Assembly: GCA_964625275.1 (NCBI GenBank)
Contig: CAZVBH010000012.1
Span: 1-41,384 of the forward strand
Source of the DNA: UBA3775 sp964625275
GTDB taxonomy: Bacteria; Bacillota; Clostridia; Lachnospirales; Lachnospiraceae
Length of the DNA stretch: 41,384 nucleotides
Direction: 5' to 3'
The notes beneath the pieces were generated by a model. It was not told the origin of the DNA. It did no database searches and saw only the letters and a program-made list of their open reading frames with translations. This document shows, one piece after another, positions 1 through 7,159 of this stretch; position 1 is the first letter of the stretch; every line of letters starts with the position of its first letter. Made by a program: the position numbers and the translations under genes.

Positions 1-40
1 AAGGTTAAAAAGTGAAAAAACGCTGTTAAACGCTTACAAA

Positions 41-83
41 AAAGGATTTCGACCTTGTATGTACAAGGTGGAAATCCTTTTTT
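41..83 (-). terminator. Rho-independent terminator after the HAD phosphatase gene
   Basis: Arms AAAGGATTTC (41-50) and GAAATCCTTT (71-80) pair exactly, and inside them ACCTTGTA (52-59) pairs with TACAAGGT (62-69) around a two-base loop. Short T runs lie on both sides, so it could act in both directions. On the minus strand it follows directly on the stop codon of the phosphatase gene. Confidence 0.85.
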
Positions 84-1086
84 AGCTTAATATCATTTTT
101 TGGATTTCCCTGGCAACTCCATCCTCTTCATTTGTAAATTCAGTAATGCATCTCTTTTTTAAACCATCCTCGCTGGTTACGCATTTTTGACTAAGCTCTT
201 TTGCAATAAGTAAATGACCATCCTCAGAAGCCTTATTTGCAGCCTCGCTAAAAAGCGTCTGAATCAGAAGAACAGAAGGAGAATTTTTCATTACAAAGCC
301 CACACCCGCATTTTCAAGCATGGACAAATCATTATTGCCATCGCCAAAAGCAATTATGTCCTCATTTGGAATATTATTAATTTTTGCAATGTATTCAAGC
401 GCATTCCACTTGCCCGCATTATTATTTATAACCTCCAAATCCGCCTTGCCAACCATTACATAATTCAGAGAAGTATATTCCTCGAGAATTTTTCGGATTC
501 TGTCCCTTAAATCCAAATCATCCATAATCAAAGAAATTTCATCCACCTCACAGGAGTTCTCAGCCTTTAAATTATTCAAAAGAGCTGAAAAATCCTCAAC
601 AGGATGCCTGCTTGCATGAATGTACGGACCAAGATATGTACCGTCAAATTTATCAGTAAGCTTCTTGAAATTTTTGCTTGAAACAAAGCCCTCACCATCA
701 ATGAAAATTTCAAAAATTAATTCATCCTCATGAAGCTCATTAATGCGCTCAAAAATCTCAGCAACAATAGAAATCGGAATACGATTGCTCCAAATATCAG
801 AAACCTCCCCCTTCTTAGGGAAATTCTTATAGGTATTAAGCTCCTTAAAATTACCAAAGCCCGTACCCTCAGTCTGATATAAAACAGCTCCATTAGAAGC
901 AACAGCATACTTAGCACCCGGTAAAGTCAGAACCTCTCTTGAAACACCAAGAATTGGTCGACCTGTAACAGGAACAAGCAGCCAGCCAAGCTCAGCAGCC
1001 TCACGAAGCACCTGCTTCGTGTATTCAGAAACTCTTTTATCACAATCAAGCAGCGTACCATCTAAATCAAATCCAATTAATTTCAT
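82..1086 (-). CDS. HAD-superfamily (Cof/type IIB) phosphatase
   Basis: A 334-residue protein predicted to be a cytoplasmic Mg-dependent phosphatase of the Cof-like HAD-IIB group, which usually acts on sugar phosphates or nucleotide-type phosphates. Motif I is FDLDGTLL at residues 6-13, with D7 as nucleophile and D9 as acid/base. A threonine motif (PVTGR) lies near residue 40 and motif IV (GDGNND) near residues 247-252. The middle third is the type IIB cap. It is slightly longer than the usual 270-290 residues because of extra sequence between motif IV and the closing EEDGVA segment. The start has a GGTGAG ribosome site just upstream. It follows leuA on the same strand after a structured 229-bp spacer, so cotranscription is uncertain. 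The substrate cannot be read from sequence. Confidence 0.9.
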   Translation of the reverse strand: MKLIGFDLDGTLLDCDKRVSEYTKQVLREAAELGWLLVPVTGRPILGVSREVLTLPGAKYAVASNGAVLYQTEGTGFGNFKELNTYKNFPKKGEVSDIWSNRIPISIVAEIFERINELHEDELIFEIFIDGEGFVSSKNFKKLTDKFDGTYLGPYIHASRHPVEDFSALLNNLKAENSCEVDEISLIMDDLDLRDRIRKILEEYTSLNYVMVGKADLEVINNNAGKWNALEYIAKINNIPNEDIIAFGDGNNDLSMLENAGVGFVMKNSPSVLLIQTLFSEAANKASEDGHLLIAKELSQKCVTSEDGLKKRCITEFTNEEDGVAREIQKMILS

Positions 1087-1138
1087 TTATCTCACCATTT
1101 ATATTGATTTTTTTTGTAATTAATGTTAAAATCCCAGA

Positions 1139-1302
1139 TAAGAAAAGCACCCACTCCATGTGGATGCCTACTAGGATTATTGTGCCCCTTATTTAAGAGG
1201 CGCCCACCCAGTGGTCAGACTGGGTGGGCTATATCATTTGTGCTTATTATCCTTAAGGAAAGTAAGCACCCACCTCCACCCTGTCATGGGTACTTTTCTA
1301 TA
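1139..1302. other. Multi-hairpin structured element, possible small RNA or MITE-like insert
   Basis: An outer stem joins AGAAAAGCACCCA (1141-1153) to TGGGTACTTTTCT (1287-1299) with one mismatch. Within it lie a weak hairpin (1184-1201), a very strong 11-bp hairpin GCCCACCCAGT/ACTGGGTGGGC (1202-1229), and a third, GTGCTTA/TAAGCAC (1240-1269). The whole folds into a closed multi-branch shape of about 160 nt. It fills most of the 229-bp gap between leuA and the phosphatase gene, and no convincing coding frame was seen. I do not recognise a known RNA family; 6S-like RNA was considered but could not be matched. The near-perfect terminal inverted repeats also suit a small non-autonomous transposon. 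Confidence 0.5.
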
Positions 1303-1315
1303 TGATACTAGCATA

Positions 1316-3499
1316 TTAGTGTGTGTTTTGCAACATAGAATGTTTATTTTTATACTGTAAAGGTGTCATCCCATAAATCTTCTTGAATAATCTGTTAAAG
1401 TGTTCAGGCGTCGGATAACCCGATTTCTGGGCAATTAATTCCACCGTCATTTTTGTATTTTCAAGCATGTCACAGGCTTTTTTCATTCGAAGCTCCCTGA
1501 CAATATCACCAAAGGTTCGACCTGTATTTTCCTTGATATATTTTGAAAGATAAGGCTTTGTAAAATGGAAGCTGTTGACCAAATCATCGAGAGTAACGGT
1601 CGCATAATTATTTTTAATGTAATTCATAATTAAAACCATAAGATTTGTCATTGAACCAACCTTATCAGTGCTCTTAAGTATTGCATTGACAGCAACAGCC
1701 AGCGCACTTACAGAGGCCTTAATAATATCCGAATCAATCCCCACGCCCCAGTAAAGCCTGTCATTGTTTAAGACACCGACATATGCAGCGGCTGAAGCAG
1801 AAGAACCATTTGAAAGAGCATGCTCCTCATAGACAGAAAGCTCATAGCCAAGACCGAAAAACTGCTTGATGGCATTACTCGTGGCATCCAAACGACCATT
1901 ACCACCTGATGTAATCGTATAATTTTCATGATTATAATGAATTGTAACGTCCGCATAAATTCCGTCAATTTGTCGGAAATGACAGGCCGGTACCGTAAAG
2001 ATGCTGTTCTCCTTAATATATTTATTCTCAAATATTTCATAAACTCTGTCAGCAGAAAGCTCCAGATGGCTGGCATCCAGAACCTCTTTGACACTATCAG
2101 ACACATCTGATTTCATTTTCTCAGGCAAAATAAAACCGAAATTGGTTTTAAGAATATAACTGACACCACCCTTGCCTGAAATAGAATTAATTTTAATAAT
2201 ATCACTTTCATAGGTTCTGCCGATGTCCGTCGGATCAATCGGAAGATAAGGAACGTTCCAGTAGCTGTCAGATAAAAGCTCCTCACGAGCCGTCATCGCC
2301 TTTGCAATTGCATTTTGATGAGTGGCAGTTAGCGCAGTAAAAACCAGATCACCGGCATAAGGATATCTCATCGGAACAGTAAAACCTGTCAGCTTCTCAT
2401 AAATACTGCGCACATATGGAAGATTTGAAAAATCCAGCACAGGATTAATTCCATCCGAAAACAGGTTAAGAGCAAGAGTACAAATATCGACATTACCGGT
2501 ACGCTCACCATTTCCAAAAAGAGTACCCTCAATTCTGTCTGCACCGGCCAAAAGAGCCAATTCGGCAGCGGCAACAGCACAGCCCTTGTCATTGTGAGGA
2601 TGAACACTAAGAGTCACCTTATCCCTGCAAATCATGTTTTTTGAAATATATTCAATTTGAGATGCAAAAACATGAGGCAGAGAATTTTCCACCGTTGAAG
2701 GAATATTGATTATCAGTCTGCCCGCAAACTCAGGGAGCAAAATGTTAAGAACCGAATTAATGACCTTAAGAGCAAACTCCGGGTCAGTATCAGTAAAGCC
2801 CTCAGGAGAGTATTCCAGCTTAATGTTTGTTTCAGGATTATCCCTTAAAAATTTAAGAGCAGCCGACCTCACATACTCAGCAGTCTCACAGATGTCACTT
2901 AAAATTTCCTCCCGGGGCTTAGAAAGAACACTAACGCGAAAAGTATCCGATACAGTACTAAAAAAATGAAAAATAATATTCTTAAAGCCACTTAAAGCCT
3001 CAAAAGTACGATTAATATGTGCAGGTCGCCAATCAGAAATTACCTGTATCCAAACCTCATCAGGTAAAGAAATGTCAGCAGCAAAAGAATTGACCTTATT
3101 TTGATTCAATTCTTCAGAATAATTATTAGAGCAATTATTATCCCTTAGACCTTCAACTTGTGAATTATTATCTTGTAGCCCTTCAACCTGTGAATTATTA
3201 TCTTGTAGCCCTTCAACCTGTGAATTGTGATTTTTGACACTAAGAGAGCTTACAAAATTAAATTCTTCATTAGAAGCAGCAGGAAAACCAACCTCAATTT
3301 CCTTAAAACCAATATTTATCAAAAGCTTGAGATATTCCAGCTTCTCCTCCGCAGTCATAGGAGTAATCAGAGCCTGATTACCATCACGCAAATCCACACT
3401 GCACCACACAGGAGAGGCAGAAGGCGCAGCTTTTTTAACCCACGAATCTGACGCAACAGGCGGAGTGGAATAAGAAGGTCTGTATTTTTGAAAATTCAT
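1316..3499 (-). CDS. leuA: 2-isopropylmalate synthase with a C-terminal AraC-type helix-turn-helix domain
   Basis: Catalyses condensation of acetyl-CoA with 2-oxoisovalerate, the first committed step of leucine synthesis. Residues 30 to about 410 form the HMGL-like TIM barrel, with DLRDGNQAL near residue 40, the metal-binding HPHND near 300 and GNGERTGN near 330. A linker and the LeuA allosteric (leucine-binding) domain follow to about residue 610. Residues 630-720 are unexpected: an AraC/XylS double helix-turn-helix, ending in a typical EHFNRLFKKIYGMTPLQYK segment. The 727 residues compare with about 560 for this LeuA type. A decapeptide repeat (residues about 90-120) also interrupts the barrel. 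The start follows a GGGAGG ribosome site. The DNA-binding tail suggests the enzyme may also sense leucine as a regulator; that is inference. The enzyme call is secure. Confidence 0.93.
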   Translation of the reverse strand: MNFQKYRPSYSTPPVASDSWVKKAAPSASPVWCSVDLRDGNQALITPMTAEEKLEYLKLLINIGFKEIEVGFPAASNEEFNFVSSLSVKNHNSQVEGLQDNNSQVEGLQDNNSQVEGLRDNNCSNNYSEELNQNKVNSFAADISLPDEVWIQVISDWRPAHINRTFEALSGFKNIIFHFFSTVSDTFRVSVLSKPREEILSDICETAEYVRSAALKFLRDNPETNIKLEYSPEGFTDTDPEFALKVINSVLNILLPEFAGRLIINIPSTVENSLPHVFASQIEYISKNMICRDKVTLSVHPHNDKGCAVAAAELALLAGADRIEGTLFGNGERTGNVDICTLALNLFSDGINPVLDFSNLPYVRSIYEKLTGFTVPMRYPYAGDLVFTALTATHQNAIAKAMTAREELLSDSYWNVPYLPIDPTDIGRTYESDIIKINSISGKGGVSYILKTNFGFILPEKMKSDVSDSVKEVLDASHLELSADRVYEIFENKYIKENSIFTVPACHFRQIDGIYADVTIHYNHENYTITSGGNGRLDATSNAIKQFFGLGYELSVYEEHALSNGSSASAAAYVGVLNNDRLYWGVGIDSDIIKASVSALAVAVNAILKSTDKVGSMTNLMVLIMNYIKNNYATVTLDDLVNSFHFTKPYLSKYIKENTGRTFGDIVRELRMKKACDMLENTKMTVELIAQKSGYPTPEHFNRLFKKIYGMTPLQYKNKHSMLQNTH
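3141..3230 (-). repeat. Three 30-bp tandem repeats inside leuA
   Basis: Three in-frame 30-bp units (3141-3170, 3171-3200, 3201-3230) encode decapeptides of the type NNSQVEGLQD. The two downstream units differ only at their last bases and the first has a few changes. They sit in a loop of the catalytic barrel where ordinary LeuA proteins have only a short connection. The period keeps the reading frame, so changes in copy number would alter loop length without breaking the gene. Confidence 0.95.
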
Positions 3500-3547
3500 G
3501 ATAATCCTCCCGAAAACGAAGTAGACTGATTATTGCATTATTTCCTA

Positions 3548-3576
3548 AGTATATCACGATAAATAAACTGAGTGAA
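3548..3576 (-). promoter_or_regulatory. Predicted sigma-70 type promoter of leuA
   Basis: Read on the minus strand: a -35 box TTCACT (3576-3571), a 17-bp spacer and a -10 box TATACT (3553-3548), about 50 bp before the leuA start. The short leader shows no T-box or leader-peptide attenuator. Confidence 0.55.
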
Positions 3577-3682
3577 TACAAAAAATATTTTTTTCCAGCC
3601 AGTATAGGTAATGTCAGTTGGAAAATATTGAAAGAATATGTAGAAAATCAAGGCAGATAATAGTATAATTAGACTTAGTAAT

Positions 3683-3728
3683 ATGAAGATTACAAGCAGT
3701 TATGGTATTGAAGTTAACAAGAATATAT
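3683..3728 (+). pseudogene. tnpB 5' remnant (IS200/IS605 accessory nuclease)
   Basis: The first codons read MKITSSYGIEVNKNI, closely matching the MKIISSYGIEIKHMNRI start of the tnpB fragment at 4847. Similarity extends upstream to about 3611, including a TATAAT box. Homology stops where the 22-bp repeats begin, and the frame then runs only through repeat sequence to a stop. It is the leftover start of a deleted tnpB. Confidence 0.65.
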
Positions 3729-3736
3729 TAAAATGC

Positions 3737-3802
3737 TTGCATAAATATATAAAAATGCTTGCAAAAATATATAAAAATGCTTGCAAAAATATATAAAAAT
3801 GC
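3737..3802 (+). repeat. Three 22-bp direct repeats before the toxin-antitoxin operon
   Basis: Units beginning TTGCAWAAATATATAAAAAT start at 3737, 3759 and 3781, an exact 22-bp spacing (about two helical turns). The last unit contains the -35 box of the operon promoter. They are good candidates for the binding sites through which the antitoxin or toxin-antitoxin complex represses its own promoter, as is usual for RelB-type systems. Confidence 0.7.
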
Positions 3803-3810
3803 TGTATAAT
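3781..3810 (+). promoter_or_regulatory. Promoter of the toxin-antitoxin operon
   Basis: The -35 box is TTGCAA (3781-3786), the spacer is 18 bp and the -10 box is TATAAT (3805-3810). The antitoxin gene starts 23 bp later with an AAGGAG ribosome site. The -35 box lies in the last 22-bp repeat. Confidence 0.75.
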
Positions 3811-3833
3811 AAAGTAAAGAAAGGAGTGGTATT

Positions 3834-4091
3834 ATGGCACAGATAAGTTTACGTGTAGATGATGAAGTAAAACGCAGTGCAGAAAGAACATTTGATGATA
3901 TTGGGTTAAGTATGTCTGCTGCAATCAATATTTTTTTAAAAACAGTTGTGAGGGAAAACCGTATTCCGTTTGAATTGTCTGCCGACCCTTTTTATAGCAA
4001 GGAAAATATAGCGGAGTTGGAAAGACGTGTGGCAGATATACGTTCTGGAAAAAGTACCTTGAAAGAGCATGAGCTGATAGAGGTGGATTAA
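3834..4091 (+). CDS. RelB/DinJ-family antitoxin
   Basis: An 85-residue protein expected to neutralise the toxin encoded just downstream and to repress the operon. The N-terminal part (residues 1-45, AQISLRVDDEVKRSAERTF then GLSMSAAINIFLK) is a ribbon-helix-helix DNA-binding domain of the RelB/DinJ type. The charged C-terminal tail is the likely toxin-wrapping segment. The stop codon overlaps the start of the toxin gene by one base (TAATG at 4089-4093), so translation is coupled. Three 22-bp repeats at the promoter are the likely operators. The pair sits inside an IS200/IS605 remnant, which suggests recent mobility. Confidence 0.92.
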   Translation: MAQISLRVDDEVKRSAERTFDDIGLSMSAAINIFLKTVVRENRIPFELSADPFYSKENIAELERRVADIRSGKSTLKEHELIEVD

Positions 4092-4354
4092 TGAGAAAAC
4101 TATGGAAAGATGAAGCGTGGGAAGAATATCTTTACTGGCAGACTCAGGATAAGAAAACTCTAAAGAAAATCAATAAGCTTTTGGCAGACATTGACCGGAA
4201 TGGGTATCAATGCACAGGAAAACCCGAACCATTAAGCGGAAACCTTGCAGGATATTGGAGTGCACGGATTGATGAAAAAAACAGGATTGTGTTTAGAATT
4301 GACGGAGATAGCATAGAAATCATACAGTGCGGAACGCATTACAGGGATAAATAG
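4091..4354 (+). CDS. yoeB: YoeB/Txe-family mRNA interferase toxin
   Basis: An 87-residue ribosome-dependent endoribonuclease toxin of the YoeB type, which cleaves mRNA in the A site and stops translation. The length equals the family norm and the key positions align without gaps: E46 in GKPEPL, R65 in KNRIVF and H83-Y84 in GTHYRDK, matching the E46, R65, H83 and Y84 of Escherichia coli YoeB. The toxin is therefore expected to be catalytically intact. The start codon overlaps the antitoxin stop by one base. Only 16 bp separate its stop from the right-end hairpin of the surrounding insertion remnant. Confidence 0.94.
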   Translation: MRKLWKDEAWEEYLYWQTQDKKTLKKINKLLADIDRNGYQCTGKPEPLSGNLAGYWSARIDEKNRIVFRIDGDSIEIIQCGTHYRDK

Positions 4355-4370
4355 TTCGGAATGGCAGAAA

Positions 4371-4400
4371 CCCCTATGCTTTAGCATAGGGGAGCGTCAT
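4371..4400 (+). mobile_element. IS200/IS605 right-end hairpin
   Basis: CCCCTATGCT (4371-4380) and AGCATAGGGG (4383-4392) form a tight hairpin with TTTAG at its tip, followed by GAGCGTCAT. This is the typical look of the right end of tnpB-bearing IS200/IS605 elements, which also supplies the 3' end of the TnpB guide RNA. It may serve as a terminator for the toxin operon, although no T run follows. Confidence 0.65.
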
Positions 4401-4423
4401 TGTAAAAAGGTAATTAATAATAC

Positions 4424-4583
4424 AGGAGTCTATAATGGATTTTAAAAAGCTGACATGTGAAGAATTTACAGACATACTTTCCTCAAAGGAGCCCGTACCC
4501 GGTGGAGGAGGAGCCTCAGCACTCATAGGAGCAATAGGCGTAGCCCTCGGGAATATGGTAGGAAGCCTGACCGTAGGCAAGAA
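4424..4583 (+). repeat. Left copy of a 160-bp direct repeat (5' end of fchA)
   Basis: Bases 4424-4583 match 11787-11946 at 158 of 160 positions. The mismatches are at 4429 (T versus G) and 4573 (G versus A). The repeat covers the ribosome binding site and the first 49 codons of fchA. Identity ends abruptly at both edges. The two copies bracket an island with a different gene content. Confidence 0.97.
4435..4583 (+). pseudogene. Truncated 5' copy of fchA
   Basis: It begins with the same ribosome site, start codon and first 49 codons as the intact cyclohydrolase gene at 11798, including the PVPGGGGASAL motif. It stops aligning at 4583, where it meets the cut end of a tnpB fragment on the other strand. 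The remaining 160 codons are absent here. One silent-looking and one missense-type change separate it from the intact copy, so the duplication is recent. A short peptide could still be made from it. Confidence 0.93.
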
Positions 4584-4847
4584 TATAACAGCCCTACGCA
4601 TATAACTTGGCATTTTATGAAACAATGTATCGAAATTACCATATTTAGCTGTATTGTTTCTCGTGCTATGTATGAGGCTTTCAGCATACTGTTTTCTCTG
4701 CATAGTATCTAAGCCCTCTATATCAGACCATTCATTTTCAAAAGCATCTATACAAAAGGAGATTGCATAATTATAGACAGCAACGGTATACATAAATATT
4801 CTGTTCATATGCTTTATTTCAATTCCATAACTGCTTATAATCTTCAT
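4584..4847 (-). pseudogene. tnpB fragment (IS200/IS605 RNA-guided nuclease family), N-terminal 88 residues
   Basis: On the minus strand, from the ATG at 4847, the frame encodes 88 residues with the look of a TnpB N-terminus: a short strand (MKIISSYGIEIK), a helical segment, and the motif KYGNFDTLFHKMPSYMRRAVI. The frame then runs into the reverse complement of the fchA fragment at 4583, so the catalytic RuvC-like part is lost. A GGAG ribosome site lies upstream. It marks the left end of the island. Confidence 0.75.
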
Positions 4848-4918
4848 ATCTGAAACTCCTTTCTAAGTCTGATTATACCATTATTTGCCCTGATTTCTAT
4901 GTATTCTTTAATATTTTC

Positions 4919-4947
4919 TTGACTATGTTTATTTTCTGTAATACACT
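4919..4947 (+). promoter_or_regulatory. Predicted promoter of the secreted-protein/ABC operon
   Basis: The -35 box is TTGACT (4919-4924), the spacer is 17 bp and the -10 box is TACACT (4942-4947), 52 bp before the first gene. A small palindrome, TGTAAGTTTACA, lies just downstream and might be an operator. Confidence 0.6.
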
Positions 4948-4999
4948 GGCATCAGTATAGTGTAAGTTTACATTAAATATTGGCACAGAAGAGTTTGTT

Positions 5000-5530
5000 A
5001 TGAAAAAATTAGTGAGAGCATTTGAAAGATCTATACATTACAGAAGAGCCAGAATGTTGGTTGTTGGACTTATGGTATTGTCTTTTTTGACAGTAGCGTA
5101 TGCAGGCACAAAGACATCAAAAACATCTACTGCTAATCATAAAGTGGCTACTGGATATTATATGAAAGCTACTTTTAAAACAGAGCTTAATTACACTTCG
5201 GTTTTAGGACAATATGTATCTGGTAACGCAATTGCTTCGAGTGATGGAAATTGGAATAATGGTAGTGGGTCAGAAACAGATTTGAAATATTTTGATTTAG
5301 CTATACCATATGGAGTCATAACCTTTAAGTTTACTGATGGTACATATTTTACAAAAAGCTCAGAATTTTCTACGGATTGGACAGAGACAGCTTCAAGTTA
5401 TTATCCCAAGCTTAAAGCTAATTATGTAGAAATATATAAACCAAGATTGTGGGACAGTATATCTAAGAAAGCGGTTGCTTATGCAACAAATCAGGATTAT
5501 GAGAACAACAGAATCGTATCAAAAAAATAG
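5000..5530 (+). CDS. Small secreted protein of unknown family, first gene of an ABC/FtsX operon
   Basis: A 176-residue protein I do not recognise. Residues 1-18 are basic and 18-35 hydrophobic, followed by AYA-G, a good signal peptidase I site near residue 35. The mature part of about 140 residues is rich in Thr, Ser, Tyr and Lys, contains no cysteine, and has no lipobox, sortase motif or double-glycine leader. An AGAAGAG ribosome site precedes the ATG. It is followed, partly overlapping, by a single-span membrane protein, two FtsX-like permeases and an ABC ATPase. That order recalls bacteriocin loci in which a small secreted product is encoded beside a MacB-like transporter (for example the lactococcin 972 type), but no family signature could be confirmed. 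Confidence 0.7.
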   Translation: MKKLVRAFERSIHYRRARMLVVGLMVLSFLTVAYAGTKTSKTSTANHKVATGYYMKATFKTELNYTSVLGQYVSGNAIASSDGNWNNGSGSETDLKYFDLAIPYGVITFKFTDGTYFTKSSEFSTDWTETASSYYPKLKANYVEIYKPRLWDSISKKAVAYATNQDYENNRIVSKK

Positions 5531-6080
5531 CAAAATTAAATGGTTTATCATTGGAGCTGTTGTTATTATATGGTTGGCAATAGCAGTATTCCGATTGACC
5601 AGACTTGACGTTGATGAGTCAGACGGATACTTCTTAGAAGCCGGAGACGACATATTAACGCTTTATAGTGAGGATGACTACGATGATCAGACAGGTTTAG
5701 TTACAGAAATATCTTATTGTGGTTACAATGTGGCGTTGGATAAGGTTAGTCAAGGAATGGAAGGCACTATTCTTACAGGTTATTTGAAAATAGAAGCCTA
5801 TGATGAAAAGGATAATCTCCTATGGAAGTTTGAATTTGAGCCGGGAACTAAGGTAAGTGAGGAGTTTGAAGCAGAAGATATTGGTTATCTGATTAAGGTT
5901 GTAACCACATATTCTCCGCTTACTACAACGAATGCAGAAGGAATAAGAACATATGGCACAAGATGTACTTATAATTACCATTATGTATTTGGACCTAAAA
6001 AAACAGAAGAAGAATTTGAAAATATAGAACTAAGTGGTTATACCGCAGTTGATAAGAAGCTGTGGGAGTTCTTTTTATAA
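5481..6080 (+). CDS. Membrane-anchored protein of unknown function in the ABC/FtsX operon
   Basis: About 199 residues with one hydrophobic span near the N-terminus (WFIIGAVVIIWLAIAVF) and an acidic, probably extracytoplasmic domain of some 160 residues with only two cysteines. No family was recognised. The start is uncertain: TTG at 5475, ATG at 5481 and ATG at 5499 are all in frame and none has a clear ribosome site. All lie inside the end of the preceding gene, which suggests coupled translation. Possible roles are a partner or an immunity protein for the secreted product, or an accessory subunit of the transporter. Confidence 0.6.
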   Translation: MQQIRIMRTTESYQKNSKIKWFIIGAVVIIWLAIAVFRLTRLDVDESDGYFLEAGDDILTLYSEDDYDDQTGLVTEISYCGYNVALDKVSQGMEGTILTGYLKIEAYDEKDNLLWKFEFEPGTKVSEEFEAEDIGYLIKVVTTYSPLTTTNAEGIRTYGTRCTYNYHYVFGPKKTEEEFENIELSGYTAVDKKLWEFFL

Positions 6081-6096
6081 ACGAGAGGAAAGGCAT

Positions 6097-7155
6097 ATGA
6101 GGATTTTGCGATATAAAAGATCAGATATTTTTATGTGCCTTTCTTTTTTTATTGTATTTTTTATAATATTTTCAATTATTGAATGTTATAATGAAATTAT
6201 AAAAGAGAAAGACATTACTGAGATACAATCATATTATAATGACACATCTATGTATATTATAAGCAATGGAGAAAAAATTTTGTTTTCGAATTTAATTAAT
6301 GAAACAGAAGGTTTATGTGGAATAATTATAATCGAAGACTGTCCTCTAATGATTAATGAAATATCGAAAGAGTATATGGCAGATATAGTTATATTTCAGG
6401 ATGAAGGTTATAAAATTTGTCAAGATAATCAAAAGGTAATGGTTGAACTAAACAAAGAAGCTGTAGTAGGAGCTGCATTAAAAAAATATATCCATGATGG
6501 GAAGTTAATAGTATCATCTAAAGAGGTAAATGTACTGGCAGTTGAAGATGAAAATGCGAATGAAGCATATTCACATAATATTACAATCGGATACAATGCC
6601 TTATCTGATGCAGTAAAGAACAGATTAGATGAGAGGGAAAGCTGGGAAATAGCTATAAAAAGTGATAAGTATGATTCTTTGAGCATTGCAAAAAATATAA
6701 AAAATTATATTTCTGAAAAATATCCGGATATTACAGTAAGCATAAATGAGGAAACGCAGCAACAGAATGAGTTGTCTGGCGAAACTAATACTTTTTACTT
6801 TATTTTGCTTTATATTTTTTGCATATTAAATTGCGCAATCGCTGCTGAATTTTGGGTGCTGGAAAGAAAAGAGGAAATGGCAATAAGGCGTGCATTTGGA
6901 TATTCTGCATTTAAATTATATTGGAGTGTATTTATAGAATATTTAAAAATTGTCATGTTGGTTATGGTACTTAGTACCATAATAAAAATTGTTTTGACAA
7001 TTACAACAAAGGAAACTTTTAGTACTAACGGATTGAGTAGTGATTTCTTGTTCCTAATCGTAGCTGCCATTTTTACTGCTCTTATGACTATTACTGTACC
7101 ATTAATTAGAGTGATAAAAAGTAATAATATTGACTATCTGATAAAAAAAGGCTAG
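6097..7155 (+). CDS. FtsX-like ABC transporter permease (first of two)
   Basis: A 352-residue membrane protein of the MacB/FtsX type. One N-terminal span (residues about 10-30) is followed by an external domain of about 200 residues and then three C-terminal spans from about residue 238. The cytoplasmic loop after the second span (WVLERKEEMAIRRAFGYS) is the usual coupling segment of this family, which contacts the ATPase. The start at 6097 was chosen because of the GAGAGGAAAGG ribosome site; an earlier in-frame start lies inside the upstream gene. It is followed after 4 bp by a second permease. Proteins of this type usually transmit force across the membrane or extrude peptides and lipoproteins. 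Confidence 0.8.
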   Translation: MRILRYKRSDIFMCLSFFIVFFIIFSIIECYNEIIKEKDITEIQSYYNDTSMYIISNGEKILFSNLINETEGLCGIIIIEDCPLMINEISKEYMADIVIFQDEGYKICQDNQKVMVELNKEAVVGAALKKYIHDGKLIVSSKEVNVLAVEDENANEAYSHNITIGYNALSDAVKNRLDERESWEIAIKSDKYDSLSIAKNIKNYISEKYPDITVSINEETQQQNELSGETNTFYFILLYIFCILNCAIAAEFWVLERKEEMAIRRAFGYSAFKLYWSVFIEYLKIVMLVMVLSTIIKIVLTITTKETFSTNGLSSDFLFLIVAAIFTALMTITVPLIRVIKSNNIDYLIKKG

Positions 7156-7159
7156 AAAT

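Larger units (their letters stand above)
3590..4400 (+). mobile_element. IS200/IS605-family element remnant carrying a toxin-antitoxin operon in place of the tnpB body
   Basis: The left part (3611-3728) matches the upstream region and first codons of the tnpB fragment found in opposite orientation at 4584-4847. The right part (4371-4400) is a hairpin typical of IS200/IS605 right ends, in the same orientation. The relBE-type operon lies exactly between them. A possible left-end hairpin (TTTTCCA/TGGAAAA) occurs around 3590-3630. The exact ends are not certain. Confidence 0.6.

Noticed and set aside
1139..1302. 6S RNA
   Set aside because: Size and closing stem are compatible, but the interior folds into separate hairpins rather than one rod with a central bubble, and no family signature was recognised.
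1123..1305. A 60-residue plus-strand reading frame in the leuA-phosphatase gap
   Set aside because: It lies entirely on the palindromic element and has no ribosome site or recognisable sequence.
4374..4847. An intact 157-residue minus-strand gene
   Set aside because: Only the first 88 codons match a TnpB start. The rest is antisense to the duplicated fchA 5' end, so the frame is a chimera at the island junction.
5000..5530. Lactococcin 972-type bacteriocin
   Set aside because: Gene context is similar, but the protein is longer than that family and its characteristic motifs were not found. Left as unknown secreted protein.
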